A stretch of 64,000 bases of DNA from Azospirillum sp. B21 (GTDB lineage Bacteria; Pseudomonadota; Alphaproteobacteria; Azospirillales; Azospirillaceae), in the NCBI RefSeq assembly GCF_008364825.1, contig NZ_VTTO01000010.1, forward strand, positions 186,001-250,000, read 5' to 3'. Below are positions 8,275 through 17,400 of the stretch, one piece after another. The translations under genes were made by a program, and so were the position numbers. Positions within the stretch are counted from its first letter, which is position 1; each line of letters starts with the position of its first letter. The notes below the pieces were generated by a model. It saw only the letters and a program-made list of their open reading frames with translations, did not search any database and was not told the origin of the DNA.

Positions 8275-9179
8275 CCGCCATCGCCGCCAGCGGGGCCGGC
8301 CGCGATCCGGTCAAGTATCTGCTGATCCTCACCATCAGCCTGTTCTGGGGCCTGAACTGGCCGGCGGTGAAGACGATCCTGACGCAGATGCCGATCTTCA
8401 GCCTGCGCGCCATCGGCTTCACCGCCGGGGCGGTGCTGCTGCTGGGGGCGGCGCGGCTGGCCGGGCACCGGCTGCGGGTGGAGCGGGCGGAATGGCCGGC
8501 GCTGGCGGCGGCGGGGCTGTGCAATGTGCTGGTCTTCAACCTGTGCACGGCGCTGGGCCAGAGCCTGATGGCGACCTCGCAGGCGGCGATCATCGCCTTC
8601 ACCATGCCGGTGTGGGCGACGTTGCTGGCGATCCCGCTGCTGGGCGAGCGGCCGGGGGCGCGGCAGGTCGTCGGGCTGGCCTGCGGGCTGGCCGGGCTGA
8701 TGGTCCTGCTGGGGCCGGAGGCGCTGACGGCGCCGCCGTCGCAGCTGACCGGCCCGGCTGTGATGCTGGTGTCGGCGCTGGCCTGGGCGCTGGGCACCAT
8801 CGTGATGAAGCGGCGGGTCTGGCGCAGCAACCCGATGGTCATCACCGGCTGGCAGTATGTGCTGTGCGCCCCGCCGATGATCCTGCTGGCGGCGACGGAG
8901 ACGAGGCCGGCCCTGGCCGACATCCACCCCGAGGTGTGGGCCGGCTTCGCCTGGCACATCGTCTGTTCGATCTGCGCGGCGCAGGCGCTGTGGTACGTCA
9001 CCGTCCGCCGGCTGACGGTGGGAGAGGCGGCGGTCAGCACCCTGCTGATCCCGGTGGTCGGGGTCGGCGGGGCGGTGCTGCTGCTGGGCGAGCCGATGAC
9101 GCTGCGGCTGGCGGCGGCGCTGGTGCTGATCCTCGCCGCCGTCGCCTGCGTGCTGGCGGTGAGGCCCGCCCGGCGCTGA
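8271..9179 (+). CDS. EamA/DMT-family inner-membrane transporter
   Basis: Drug/metabolite-transporter superfamily permease, 302 residues with about ten hydrophobic segments arranged as two EamA repeats. Typical marks are SLFWGLNWPAVK in the first helix and MPVWATLLAIPLLGE at the end of repeat one, mirrored by LLIPVVGVGGAVLLLGEP at the end of repeat two. Such proteins often export amino acids or metabolites. The ATGA overlap with the deacetylase gene indicates one operon. The substrate cannot be predicted from sequence. Confidence 0.9.
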   Translation: MTAIAASGAGRDPVKYLLILTISLFWGLNWPAVKTILTQMPIFSLRAIGFTAGAVLLLGAARLAGHRLRVERAEWPALAAAGLCNVLVFNLCTALGQSLMATSQAAIIAFTMPVWATLLAIPLLGERPGARQVVGLACGLAGLMVLLGPEALTAPPSQLTGPAVMLVSALAWALGTIVMKRRVWRSNPMVITGWQYVLCAPPMILLAATETRPALADIHPEVWAGFAWHIVCSICAAQALWYVTVRRLTVGEAAVSTLLIPVVGVGGAVLLLGEPMTLRLAAALVLILAAVACVLAVRPARR

Positions 9180-9195
9180 CTTCCCCTCCCCTGCC

Positions 9196-10221
9196 TTACT
9201 CCTCGGTGAGGCGGCGGCAGCGCCGCTTCATCATCGCCAGCGCCTCGTCGGCGCGGGCGCCGGAGAGGTCGAAGGTCCGTTCGTCCAGCAGCACGCCGTC
9301 GGAGTTGTAGGCGCGCACCTGCATCCCCTCCGGCGACTGGGCGACCGACAGGTCGAGGATGCCGTCACCGGTCTCGTTGCCGGCGATGTCGAGGAAGTCG
9401 TTGACCTCGTCGAAGTTGGCCTCGATGTCGTCCGGCCAGACGCCTTCGGCGGTGAAGTCCAGCAGGTCGTTCAGCCCGCCGACCGGCTCGCAGCGCTTCA
9501 CCCGCGGGTCGGCGGCCCCGACCGCCTCGGCGAAGGCGGCCATCGACTGGCGGATGCGCTCCTGCTCGATCGGGTCGATCTCCAGCTCCTGCCCGTCATC
9601 GGCGAAGCCGAGATTCAGCGGATCGGGCATGCCCTCCCCTTCCGGCTCCGCGTCCTCCTCGATCACCAGACCGACGACGCCGACCAGCCGGGTGCCGGTG
9701 TCGTCGGCGGCGGCCAGCAGATCCTGTTCGCGGGCGAAGCTCTCCGCCTCCTCCGGCGAGGAGATCAGGCGGCGCAGAAGGGTGCGGCGGTCGGCGGCCT
9801 CCAGGTAGGACAGCGGCTCCGGATCCAGCCACAGCGGCAGAAGCCGCATGTCGGCGGCCTTTTCCAGCAGCCCGGCCGAATCGAGCGCCTCCTCGATCAC
9901 GCCCACCGGCGGCGGCGCGTCCAGACGCCCGTCCACCTCCAGCACCAGCCAGAACAGGGTGGAGAGCGTCGGGTCGCCATGCTCGTCGGTGCCCTGCGCG
10001 GTCTCCGAGAAGGCTTCGACCTCGTCCATGAAGTCGTAGCCTTCCTCCTCGCGCAGCTTGCCCAGCGCCGCTTCGATCACACCCTGGCGGTTGGCGTCCA
10101 GCACCTCGTCCAGCAGGGCGCCGAAGCGCTCGTCGTTGTTGCGCCACAGCCGGACCAGCCGGTCGGCCGGCGTTCCGCTGAACTGGCCGCCCTTGCCGTT
10201 GACCCCGTCCTTTTTCGCCAT
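9196..10221 (-). CDS. Acidic protein of unknown function
   Basis: I do not recognise this family. From the ATG at 10221 it encodes 341 residues, rich in Asp and Glu and without signal peptide or membrane segment. The start was chosen because AAAGGA lies upstream on the minus strand, and the longer open frame beyond it reads as low-complexity Arg-rich shadow. The N-terminus (MAKKDGVNGKGG) is basic. The middle is largely helical with several EEAL and EEAD blocks. The C-terminus carries a compact beta-rich part (DGILDLSVAQSPEG, then VRAYNSDGVLLDERTFDLSG). The gene converges with the EamA gene, 16 bases apart, and stands alone. A cytoplasmic protein is the only safe statement. Confidence 0.7.
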   Translation of the reverse strand: MAKKDGVNGKGGQFSGTPADRLVRLWRNNDERFGALLDEVLDANRQGVIEAALGKLREEEGYDFMDEVEAFSETAQGTDEHGDPTLSTLFWLVLEVDGRLDAPPPVGVIEEALDSAGLLEKAADMRLLPLWLDPEPLSYLEAADRRTLLRRLISSPEEAESFAREQDLLAAADDTGTRLVGVVGLVIEEDAEPEGEGMPDPLNLGFADDGQELEIDPIEQERIRQSMAAFAEAVGAADPRVKRCEPVGGLNDLLDFTAEGVWPDDIEANFDEVNDFLDIAGNETGDGILDLSVAQSPEGMQVRAYNSDGVLLDERTFDLSGARADEALAMMKRRCRRLTEE

Positions 10222-10421
10222 GATGCGCCCGTTCCTTTCTGAATCGCTCGTCCGGTCGGCGAGACCATAGGAGCGGCGCGCCATCCTGTCGACCGCGATA
10301 TGGTGACGGACCATCCGCCGGAAGGTGGTGCCGCCCGACGGCCGGTGCAGCGACGATTGGCCCCTTCCACCCGGACGGGAAAGGGGTAGGATCCGATCAT
10401 CCATCTTTCGGGTGACCCGCC

Positions 10422-11750
10422 ATGGCCGAACGTCCGGTTTTTCCCAAAGACTTCCTGTGGGGTGCCTCCACCTCCGCCTACCAGATCGAGGGCGGGGCCG
10501 AGGCCGACGGGCGGGCGCCCAGCATCTGGGACAGCTTCTGCAAGCTGAAGGGACGGGTGGACAACGGCGAGAGCGGCGACGTCGCCTGCGACCATTACCA
10601 CCGGATGCCGGAGGATGTGGAGCTGATGGCGGCGCTGGGGCTGCAGGCCTACCGCTTCTCCGTCTCCTGGCCGCGGGTGCTGCCGCGCGGGCGCGGGGCG
10701 CCGAACGAGATGGGGCTGGATTTCTACGACCGGCTGATCGACCGGCTGCTGGAAAGGAACATCGAGCCCTGGCTGTGCCTGTATCACTGGGACCTGCCGC
10801 AGGCCTTGCAGGACATGGGCGGCTGGACCACCCGTGACAGTGCCGGCTGGTTCGCCGATTATGCGGCGCTCTGCGCCCGGCGCTATGGCGACCGGGTGAA
10901 GCGCTGGGCCACCTTCAACGAGTTCTCGGTCTTCACCCTGTTCGGCTGGGCCTTCGGCTGGGGGGCGCCGAGCATCGCCGACCGCGCCAGCCACCTGAAG
11001 ACGATCCACCACGTCAACCTCGCCCATGGCGCCGGGGTGGAGGTGCTGCGCGCCCTGGTGCCGAATGCCTCCATCGGCGCGGTGCACAGCGTCCAGCCGA
11101 TGCGGCCCGAAACCAGCCGGCCGGAGGATGTCGAGGCCGCCGCCCTGTTCGACGAGCATTGGAACCGCGCCTTCCCCGACGCCCAGCTGCGGGCCCACTA
11201 TCCGCGCCGCATCGCCGAGGCCATCGAGCCCTATGTGCAGCCCGGCGACATGGCGCGCATCGCCCGGCCGCTGGACTGGTTCGGGCTGAACCACTACGCC
11301 CCGGTCTATGGCCGCAAGGACGACAGCCTGATCTGGGGCTTCGGATTCGGATCGCCGCCGGCGGGGATGAAGCGGACGGCCATCGACTGGCCCTATGACC
11401 CCGGCTGTTTCCGCGACACGCTGATCGACCTGACCCGCCGCTACCGCCTGCCGATCTATGTGACGGAGAACGGATACGGCACCAAGGCGGCGGAGGCACC
11501 CGACGCGGAGGGGCGTGTGGTGGATGCCGAGCGGCTGGCCTACCTCCAGGCCTACATCGCCGCGATGGCGGAGGCGAAGGCACGGGGGGCCGACGTGCGG
11601 GGATATTTCGTCTGGTCGCTGCTGGACAATTTCGAATGGGGCGGCGGGTACGGCACGCGGTTCGGCATCGTCCATGTCGATTTCACGACGCAAGCGCGGA
11701 CCCCGAAGGAGTCGGCGCGCTGGTATTCGGAGCTGATCCGAGGCGGCTGA
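10422..11750 (+). CDS. GH1 beta-glucosidase
   Basis: Family 1 glycoside hydrolase, 442 residues, the normal length. It opens with the GH1 signature FPKDFLWGASTSAYQIEG at about residues 5-22. The acid/base glutamate is in TFNEF, and the nucleophile glutamate is in YVTENGYG near residue 350. The aglycone-side block SLLDNFEWGGGYGTRFG closes the barrel. There is no signal peptide, so it should act in the cytoplasm on imported cellobiose or aryl glucosides. One oddity is that the residue after the acid/base Glu is Phe, where most GH1 enzymes have Pro (NEP). It is monocistronic, and its 3' end overlaps the convergent gene by 68 bases. Confidence 0.93.
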   Translation: MAERPVFPKDFLWGASTSAYQIEGGAEADGRAPSIWDSFCKLKGRVDNGESGDVACDHYHRMPEDVELMAALGLQAYRFSVSWPRVLPRGRGAPNEMGLDFYDRLIDRLLERNIEPWLCLYHWDLPQALQDMGGWTTRDSAGWFADYAALCARRYGDRVKRWATFNEFSVFTLFGWAFGWGAPSIADRASHLKTIHHVNLAHGAGVEVLRALVPNASIGAVHSVQPMRPETSRPEDVEAAALFDEHWNRAFPDAQLRAHYPRRIAEAIEPYVQPGDMARIARPLDWFGLNHYAPVYGRKDDSLIWGFGFGSPPAGMKRTAIDWPYDPGCFRDTLIDLTRRYRLPIYVTENGYGTKAAEAPDAEGRVVDAERLAYLQAYIAAMAEAKARGADVRGYFVWSLLDNFEWGGGYGTRFGIVHVDFTTQARTPKESARWYSELIRGG

Positions 11751-12483
11751 CGCGGCGCCGCCCGCCCGTCTTGGCCGGCGGGGCGGCGGCGGATGGAACA
11801 GTGTGGAACGGATTTCGCGCGCTGTTCCATCCGTTCACCGGCGCCGGGGCGGGATCGGGGAGCGCAGCGGCGACCGGCTCCACGGGCCGCGGGCGGGGAC
11901 GGTCGCCGCCGGGGCCCGCGGGCGTCGGGGGCGGAGCGGCCGGCTCGGGCTGCGGCGGCGATGAGGGCCGAGGGGGCGGCTGAGAGGGCGGCTGTGGCGG
12001 CGATTGCGGGGCCGGCGTTGCCGCCGGTTCCGGGGACGGGGCGGGCCGGTCGGGCTGGCGGGCGCGCGCCGCCGGTCTGGCCTGGGCGTCGAGCCCGGCG
12101 AACAGGCCAAGCCGTTCGGCCAGCCAGCGCACCGTCTTCGGATCGCCCATCGACACCAGCCGCTCGATCTGTTCCGCCACCAGGGTGCGGATCGAGGCAA
12201 GGCGCAGGTCCGCCTCCCGGTTCAACGCCTGCCGTTCCCACCAGACCCTGTGACGGAAATCATTGGATCCGTAATAGGCCCGCCACAGGGTGGTACGGCT
12301 GCATCCCATGGCGCGGGCGACGTAGAGGAAGGAACTGCCGCGCGCCAGCATGCCGGCGGCCATGATCCATTGTTCCTCGTGGAACTGCGATCCGGGAACC
12401 AGCGAGCCGTCGGCGGGGACCGGCGGCTCCTCCGCCCAGCAGGGGAAATGGTCGTCGGCGAGGGTGCGGCTGTCGAGCGGCAT
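11683..12483 (-). CDS. HTH-containing protein with Pro-rich C-terminal tail, function unknown
   Basis: From the ATG at 12483 it encodes 266 residues. Residues about 30-75 form a helix-turn-helix-like region (MLARGSSFLYVARAMGCS, then TTLWRAYY), resembling the DNA-binding domain of small terminase subunits or transposase regulators. A helical block follows (ADLRLASIRTLVAEQIERL and MGDPKTVRWLAERLGLF). From about residue 130 the chain is a low-complexity Pro/Ala/Arg tail. The last 68 bases are antisense to the 3' end of the beta-glucosidase gene. The tail is plausible because high-GC genes often have such ends, but the true stop may be questioned. It probably binds DNA or scaffolds another protein; the function is not known. 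Confidence 0.6.
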   Translation of the reverse strand: MPLDSRTLADDHFPCWAEEPPVPADGSLVPGSQFHEEQWIMAAGMLARGSSFLYVARAMGCSRTTLWRAYYGSNDFRHRVWWERQALNREADLRLASIRTLVAEQIERLVSMGDPKTVRWLAERLGLFAGLDAQARPAARARQPDRPAPSPEPAATPAPQSPPQPPSQPPPRPSSPPQPEPAAPPPTPAGPGGDRPRPRPVEPVAAALPDPAPAPVNGWNSARNPFHTVPSAAAPPAKTGGRRRVSRLGSAPNTSAPTPSGSALAS

Positions 12484-12952
12484 GGCGGGGCTCCGCGGGT
12501 GGATGGGACCAGCGGGGGAGGATATAGGAATTTTTTCTGGTTGAGAGGTTCTTTTGCGCAACGGGTCGTTTTTGACGCCACCTGAACGCAGGTAAGCCAC
12601 GCCATGCATCGCTGTGGTTCACACCGTACCAAATGAAGTGATAAAATCGTTGTGCCATACAACCGTGCCGCTGATGGGTTTTGGCACTCTAAGGCACCCA
12701 TGCTGCTCGATTATGCCCGCGTCTCCACCCAAGATCATCTCCTTGAACCCCAACTCGACGCCTTAAAGGCCTATGGAATTGATGTGGAAGGAATCTATAC
12801 GGGCAAGGCAACGTTTGCATATTTCGCCGCGGCATCCACTGGTCATGCTGCCACTATGCCAGTTTAGGAAGGGCTCTGATCCGAGCGGTCGTAAAAAGGG
12901 GCGACCAGGGTCCAGAAAATATCCGTTGTATTGAAAGAGGAAAATTACAAAC
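12484..12952. other. AT-richer intergenic stretch at the left edge of a small island
   Basis: This 469-bp stretch has visibly lower GC than the flanking genes (for example AGGAATTTTTTCTGG near 12527 and AATGAAGTGATAAAATCG near 12631). It holds the resolvase remnant annotated separately. The rest after about 12815 shows no gene, only a GAGG ribosome site at 12937 for the next gene. No transposon ends or target-site duplication could be recognised by eye. Confidence 0.6.
12700..12815 (+). pseudogene. Serine resolvase/invertase remnant (N-terminal fragment)
   Basis: The ATG at 12700 opens MLLDYARVSTQDHLLEPQLD, followed by ALKAYGIDVEGIYTGKA. This matches the first 35-40 residues of Tn3-type resolvases and DNA invertases, including the catalytic Ser in YARVST. 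After about residue 38 the similarity stops abruptly, and the frame runs through unrelated sequence to a stop near 12867. The rest of the catalytic domain and the DNA-binding domain are missing, so it cannot be active. It marks a former mobile element next to the orphan gene and the toxin-antitoxin pair. Confidence 0.7.
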
Positions 12953-13534
12953 ATGCCGAATTCTCGATCGGATTTTATCTATCGCGGCACCCGCATTATT
13001 GCGGCACCCCTTAAGGGAAAGCCGACGGCCCGAGCATTCCTTGGGAAAAAGTGCATCGCGGAAGCCGCCGCCGCGGACCTTTCATCTGCTATTGCCTCCG
13101 TTCAAGAATTGATTGATCAGAAAATCCGAAATCGGTTTGATGGTGTCCCAGCCGCAGAAGATTATGAGCACGCATTTTCAGCAATAAGCCAGGATATTGG
13201 AAAAGGGCAGTTGGCAATGCTTAAGGCACATTGTGCCGCGCGGGCAGGTGATACCTTGGACAACTTTCCAGATCGGACCGTGACAGCCGAGCAGTTAGCG
13301 GAGGCCGCCGGGTATTCTGGATATGAGGCCGCAAATCTCCAGTATGGTTTGCTCGGGCGCCGAGTCGCGGAATTGCTCGACTACCAACCGCCTTTTTCAG
13401 ATGAACGAGGCGAGCCGGTGTGGACGATGGCTCTCGCGACAGGTGTACGATCAGCTGGCGGCCGTGGGCTTTGGATCTGGACGCTCCGGCCGGAAGTAGC
13501 TGTAGCAGTGCAGCGTCTTGGATGGGACGTATAA
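12953..13534 (+). CDS. Orphan 193-residue protein, possibly defence- or phage-related
   Basis: Not confidently recognised. The gene has more A/T at third positions than its neighbours, suggesting horizontal transfer. GAGG at 12937 supports the start at 12953. The C-terminal half (about residues 105-190) contains TAEQLAEAAGYSGYEAANLQ, then YGLLGRRVAELL and GEPVWTMALATG. In my recollection this resembles a domain found in front of HNH endonucleases or alone in phage and defence loci. No nuclease motif (HNH, PD-ExK) is visible here. The N-terminal half (FIYRGTRIIAAPLKGKP) looks like a small beta-rich domain. It lies between a resolvase remnant and a toxin-antitoxin module. Confidence 0.6.
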   Translation: MPNSRSDFIYRGTRIIAAPLKGKPTARAFLGKKCIAEAAAADLSSAIASVQELIDQKIRNRFDGVPAAEDYEHAFSAISQDIGKGQLAMLKAHCAARAGDTLDNFPDRTVTAEQLAEAAGYSGYEAANLQYGLLGRRVAELLDYQPPFSDERGEPVWTMALATGVRSAGGRGLWIWTLRPEVAVAVQRLGWDV

Positions 13535-13584
13535 TGAACGGCCGATGTTACTGGCAACCGTCACGGAAAGAAGTGGTTCGCCAT

Positions 13585-13633
13585 TAGCGAATAGCAGCTT
13601 GACGGCTAATTCGCTATAAGCGATCATAACCGC
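13585..13633 (+). promoter_or_regulatory. Putative autoregulatory promoter/operator of the toxin-antitoxin operon
   Basis: An inverted repeat TAGCGAAT (13585-13592) and ATTCGCTA (13609-13616) flanks a -35-like TTGACG at 13599-13604, just before the toxin ATG at 13634. XRE antitoxins of HigA type usually bind such repeats to repress their own operon. The -10 box is not clear: CATAAC at 13625 is spaced too far from TTGACG. The operator role is inferred. Confidence 0.45.
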
Positions 13634-13885
13634 ATGAAGCTCGTGATCGAAGCCACTGCGCTGAAGGTTCTGCTCCGCATGCCAAAGGGCGATGCGGCCG
13701 GGCTGCGGGACAAGCTGAAGACCTTCGCCGCCGCCCCTTATGACCCGCATCCCTGGGCGAAGGCGTTTGGCGGCGGGCAAGGCCGCATTCGCCACGGCGA
13801 CTGGCGGGCCGTCTACCAGATCGACGGCGATGCGCTGTTGGTCACGGTGCTGAAGGTAGGGAACCGCAAGGAGGTCTATCGATGA
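13634..13885 (+). CDS. RelE/HigB-type toxin of a type II toxin-antitoxin module
   Basis: Short basic protein of 83 residues in the RelE/ParE superfamily. Family features are the N-terminal helix with alternating basic residues, the GGGQGRIRHGDWRAVYQID stretch (core strands with RIR..DWRAVY) and the closing strand LLVTVLKVGNRKEVYR. RelE-type proteins cleave mRNA on the ribosome; ParE-type relatives poison gyrase. The WRAVY and GNRKEVY motifs favour RelE. The gene precedes its antitoxin, the reversed order typical of higBA, and overlaps it by four bases (ATGA). Confidence 0.88.
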   Translation: MKLVIEATALKVLLRMPKGDAAGLRDKLKTFAAAPYDPHPWAKAFGGGQGRIRHGDWRAVYQIDGDALLVTVLKVGNRKEVYR

Positions 13886-14262
13886 ACGCTCTGCCCATCA
13901 CGCCGATTGCCGAGACGGCCGACAGCGTCACCCTCAGCCGGGCCGACTTCGAGGCCCTGGCCGATCTGGTGACGGACGCCCAGGACTTGGCCGACGCCGA
14001 AACCGTAAAGGCGCGGCTCGCTGCGGGGGAGACGGAGGCGTTTCCGTTCGAGGTCGCGGAGCGCATCCTTGATGGGGAGCATCCTGTTGCGGTGCTCCGC
14101 GAGCATCGCGGCCTCACGGCCCGCGGACTGGCGGAAGCCGCCGGCGTGGCTCCGTCCTACCTGTCCGAGATTGAGAACGGGAAAAAGCCCGGCAGCTTCG
14201 ACGCGATGGCCCGCATCGCCGGCGCGCTCCAGGTGCCGCTGGATCTGCTGGTCCGCCACTGA
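13882..14262 (+). CDS. XRE-family antitoxin (HigA/RelB-type) with HTH domain
   Basis: Cognate antitoxin, 126 residues. The N-terminal half (about residues 1-65) is an acidic helical region (SRADFEALADLVTDAQDLAD) likely to wrap the toxin. The C-terminal half is a Cro/C1-type helix-turn-helix, with LREHRGLTARGLAEAAGVAP as helices 1-2 and SYLSEIENGKKPGS as the recognition part. It should neutralise the toxin and repress the operon through the inverted repeat upstream of 13634. Translational coupling (ATGA overlap) keeps the two products in ratio. Confidence 0.88.
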   Translation: MNALPITPIAETADSVTLSRADFEALADLVTDAQDLADAETVKARLAAGETEAFPFEVAERILDGEHPVAVLREHRGLTARGLAEAAGVAPSYLSEIENGKKPGSFDAMARIAGALQVPLDLLVRH

Positions 14263-14487
14263 ACGGCTGTCGCGAAGGGGAGCGCATTTGTCCATCTGAC
14301 AAGTCTCACTCCCTCCCCCCCCTTCTTCGTCACTCCTCCGCTCACCCGACGCAAAAATTTCGCTCACCACCCTAACAATCCGCAACAGGATTTTCCGGAC
14401 ACCCCCGTTCCGCACCCAACCCGCAAAATCATTTGCCTGCAAAGGGCGCACACTCGTTCCAACGAAGGATAATCGAGGGAACGAGAC

Positions 14488-17400
14488 ATGGACGGCATGC
14501 CGACGGGCCTGCGGGCGGAGCGCGATCCCGGCCGGGCTCCTGACCGGATCGACCGCAGCTATCGCCTGGACGACCGCTACAGCCGCGCCGGGGGGCAGGT
14601 CCACCTGTCGGGGACGCAGGCGCTGGTCCGGCTGCTGCTGCTCCAGGCGGAGAGCGACCGGCGGGCCGGGCTGAACACGGCGGGATTCGTCAGCGGCTAT
14701 CGCGGGTCGCCGCTGGGCGGGCTGGATCAGGCGCTGTGGCAGGCGCGCTCGCATCTGGACGCCCATGCCATCCGCTTCGTCCCCGGCGTGAACGAGGATC
14801 TGGGCGCCACCGCCGTCATGGGGACACAGCAGGTCGAATCCTCGGGCGAGGGCACCGTCGATGGCGTGTTCGGCATGTGGTACGGCAAGGGGCCGGGGGT
14901 GGACCGCTCCGGCGACGTGCTGAAACATGCCAACGCCTATGGCAGCTCGCCGCGCGGCGGGGTGCTGGCGGTGGCCGGCGACGACCATGGCTGCGTGTCG
15001 TCCAGCATGCCGCACCAGAGCGACCTCGCCATGATCGCATGGTCGATGCCGGTGCTGAACCCGGCGGGCATCCGCGACTATCTGGAGTTCGGGTTGTACG
15101 GCTATGCCCTGTCGCGCTTCTCCGGCGCCTGGGTCGGGTTCAAGGCGATCTCGGAATCGGTGGAAAGCTCGGGCACGGTGCGGATTCCGGCGCTGGAGGG
15201 CGGCTTCCTGCCGGTGGAGTTCGATCCGCCGCCGGGGGGGCTGCATTACCGCTGGCCCGACCTGCCCAGCCTCGCCATCGAGGAAAGGTTGGCCGCCAAG
15301 GTGGCGGCGGTGAAGGCCTTCGCCCGCGTCAACCGCATCGACCGGACGGTGCTGGGCGGCAACTCCGGCCGGGGCGGCTGGCTGCGCATCGTCACCACCG
15401 GCAAGGCGCATCTCGATCTGATGGAGGCGCTTCGGCTGCTCGGCATCGGGCCGGCGGAGGCGGAGCGGATCGGGCTGTCGGTCCACAAGATCGGACTGTC
15501 CTGGCCGCTGGAGCCGGACTTCGCGCTCGCCGCCGCCCGCGGCGCCGACGAGGTGCTGGTGGTGGAGGAGAAGGCGCCGGTCGTCGAGGGGCAGCTGAAG
15601 GACCTGCTGTTCCACCTGCCGGCCGGGGAGAGGCCGCGCGCCGTGGTCGGCAAGACCGACGAGTTCGGCGCGCCGCTGCTGCCCGCCACCGGGGAGCTGC
15701 GGCCCTGGATCGTCGCCAAGGCGCTGGTGGAGCGCATCCGCCACCGCTTTCCGGAGCGGGATTTTTCCGGGAGGCTGGCGGAGCTGCTGCCGGGGGAGGC
15801 TCCGGCCGCCCCTGCCCTGCCGCGCACGCCCTATTTCTGCTCCGGCTGTCCGCACAACAGCTCGACCAAGGTGCCCGACGGCAGCAAGGCGATGGCCGGC
15901 ATCGGCTGCCACTTCATGGCGTCGTGGATGGACCGCGACACGGTGGGGCTGAGCCAGATGGGCGGCGAGGGCGTCAGCTGGATCGGGCAGGCGCCGTTCA
16001 GCAAGCGGCCGCACATCTTCCAGAATCTGGGCGAGGGCACCTATTTCCATTCCGGCCTGCTGGCGATCCGGCAGGCGGTGGCCGCCAAGATCAACATCAC
16101 CTACAAGATCCTGTTCAACGATGCCGTCGCCATGACCGGCGGCCAGCCGGTGGACGGCCCGATCTCCGTCGATGCCATCACCCGCCAGCTGGCGGCGGAG
16201 GGCATCACCCGCATCGCCGTGGTCAGCGACGCGCCGGAGAAATACGACAGCCGGTCCGGGCTGGCCCCCTTCACGACGGTGCATCACCGCGAGGAACTCG
16301 ACGCCGTGCAGCGCGAGATGCGCGAGATTCCCGGCGTCACGGCCATCGTCTATGAGCAGACCTGCGCGGCGGAGAAGCGGCGGCGGCGCAAGCGCGGCAC
16401 CATGGCCGACCCGGCGCGGCGGATGGTCATCAACGATCTTGTCTGCGAAGGCTGCGGCGATTGCGGCAAGAAATCGAACTGCCTGTCGGTGCAGCCGAAA
16501 CAGACCGAATTCGGGGTGAAGCGGCAGATCGACCAGTCCAGCTGCAACAAGGATTATTCCTGCGCCGACGGCTTCTGCCCCAGCTTCGTGTCGGTGGTGG
16601 GCGGAAGCCTGCGCAAGCCGGAGCCGGACAGGGTCGCCGCGCGCTTCGCCGACGATTTGGCGGCGCTGCCGCTGCCGCGCTATGGCGTTGATGAGGATCT
16701 GGCGGAGATCCTGATCGTCGGGGTCGGCGGGACCGGTGTCGTCACCATCGGCGCGGTGCTGGCGATGGCGGCGCATCTGGAGGGCAAGGCGTCCTCGGTG
16801 CTGGACTTCATGGGCTTCGCGCAGAAGGGCGGCGCGGTCTACAGCTATCTGCGGGTGGCGGGGGATGCGGCGCTGCTCCATCAGGCGCGGATCGACCCGA
16901 AGCGGGCGCAGCTGGTGCTGGCCTGCGACACGGTGGTCGCGGCCTCGCCCGACGCGCTGAAGACGGTGCGGCTGGGGCGGACGCGGGTGGTGGCCAACGC
17001 CCATGTGGCGCCGACCGGGGCCTTCACCCGCGACGGCGCCAAGCTGCCGGATGCGGGGGCGCTGCTGCGGAGCTTGCGCCGGGCGGCGGGGGCCGAGCAG
17101 GTCGAGGTGGTGGACGCCAACCGGGTGGTCACCGCGCTGTTCGGCGACAGCATCCTCGCCAACGTCTTCCTGATGGGCGTCGCCTTCCAGAAGGGGCTGC
17201 TGCCGGTCGGGCTGGAGGCGCTGACCCGCGCCATCGAGCTGAACGGCACCGGCGTCGCCGCCAACCTGCGCGCCTTCGCCTTCGGCCGCCTCGCCGCCCA
17301 CCGGCCGGAGGTTCTGGCGGGTCTGGGGGCGGAGGAGGAGGCGCCGGCTACTGACCTTGCAGGCATCGTGGAGCGGCGGGCGGCCTTCCTGGCCGACTAT

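Noticed and set aside
12652-12867. Functional 71-residue resolvase
   Set aside because: Only about 38 residues match a resolvase. The catalytic domain is incomplete, so it is a remnant.
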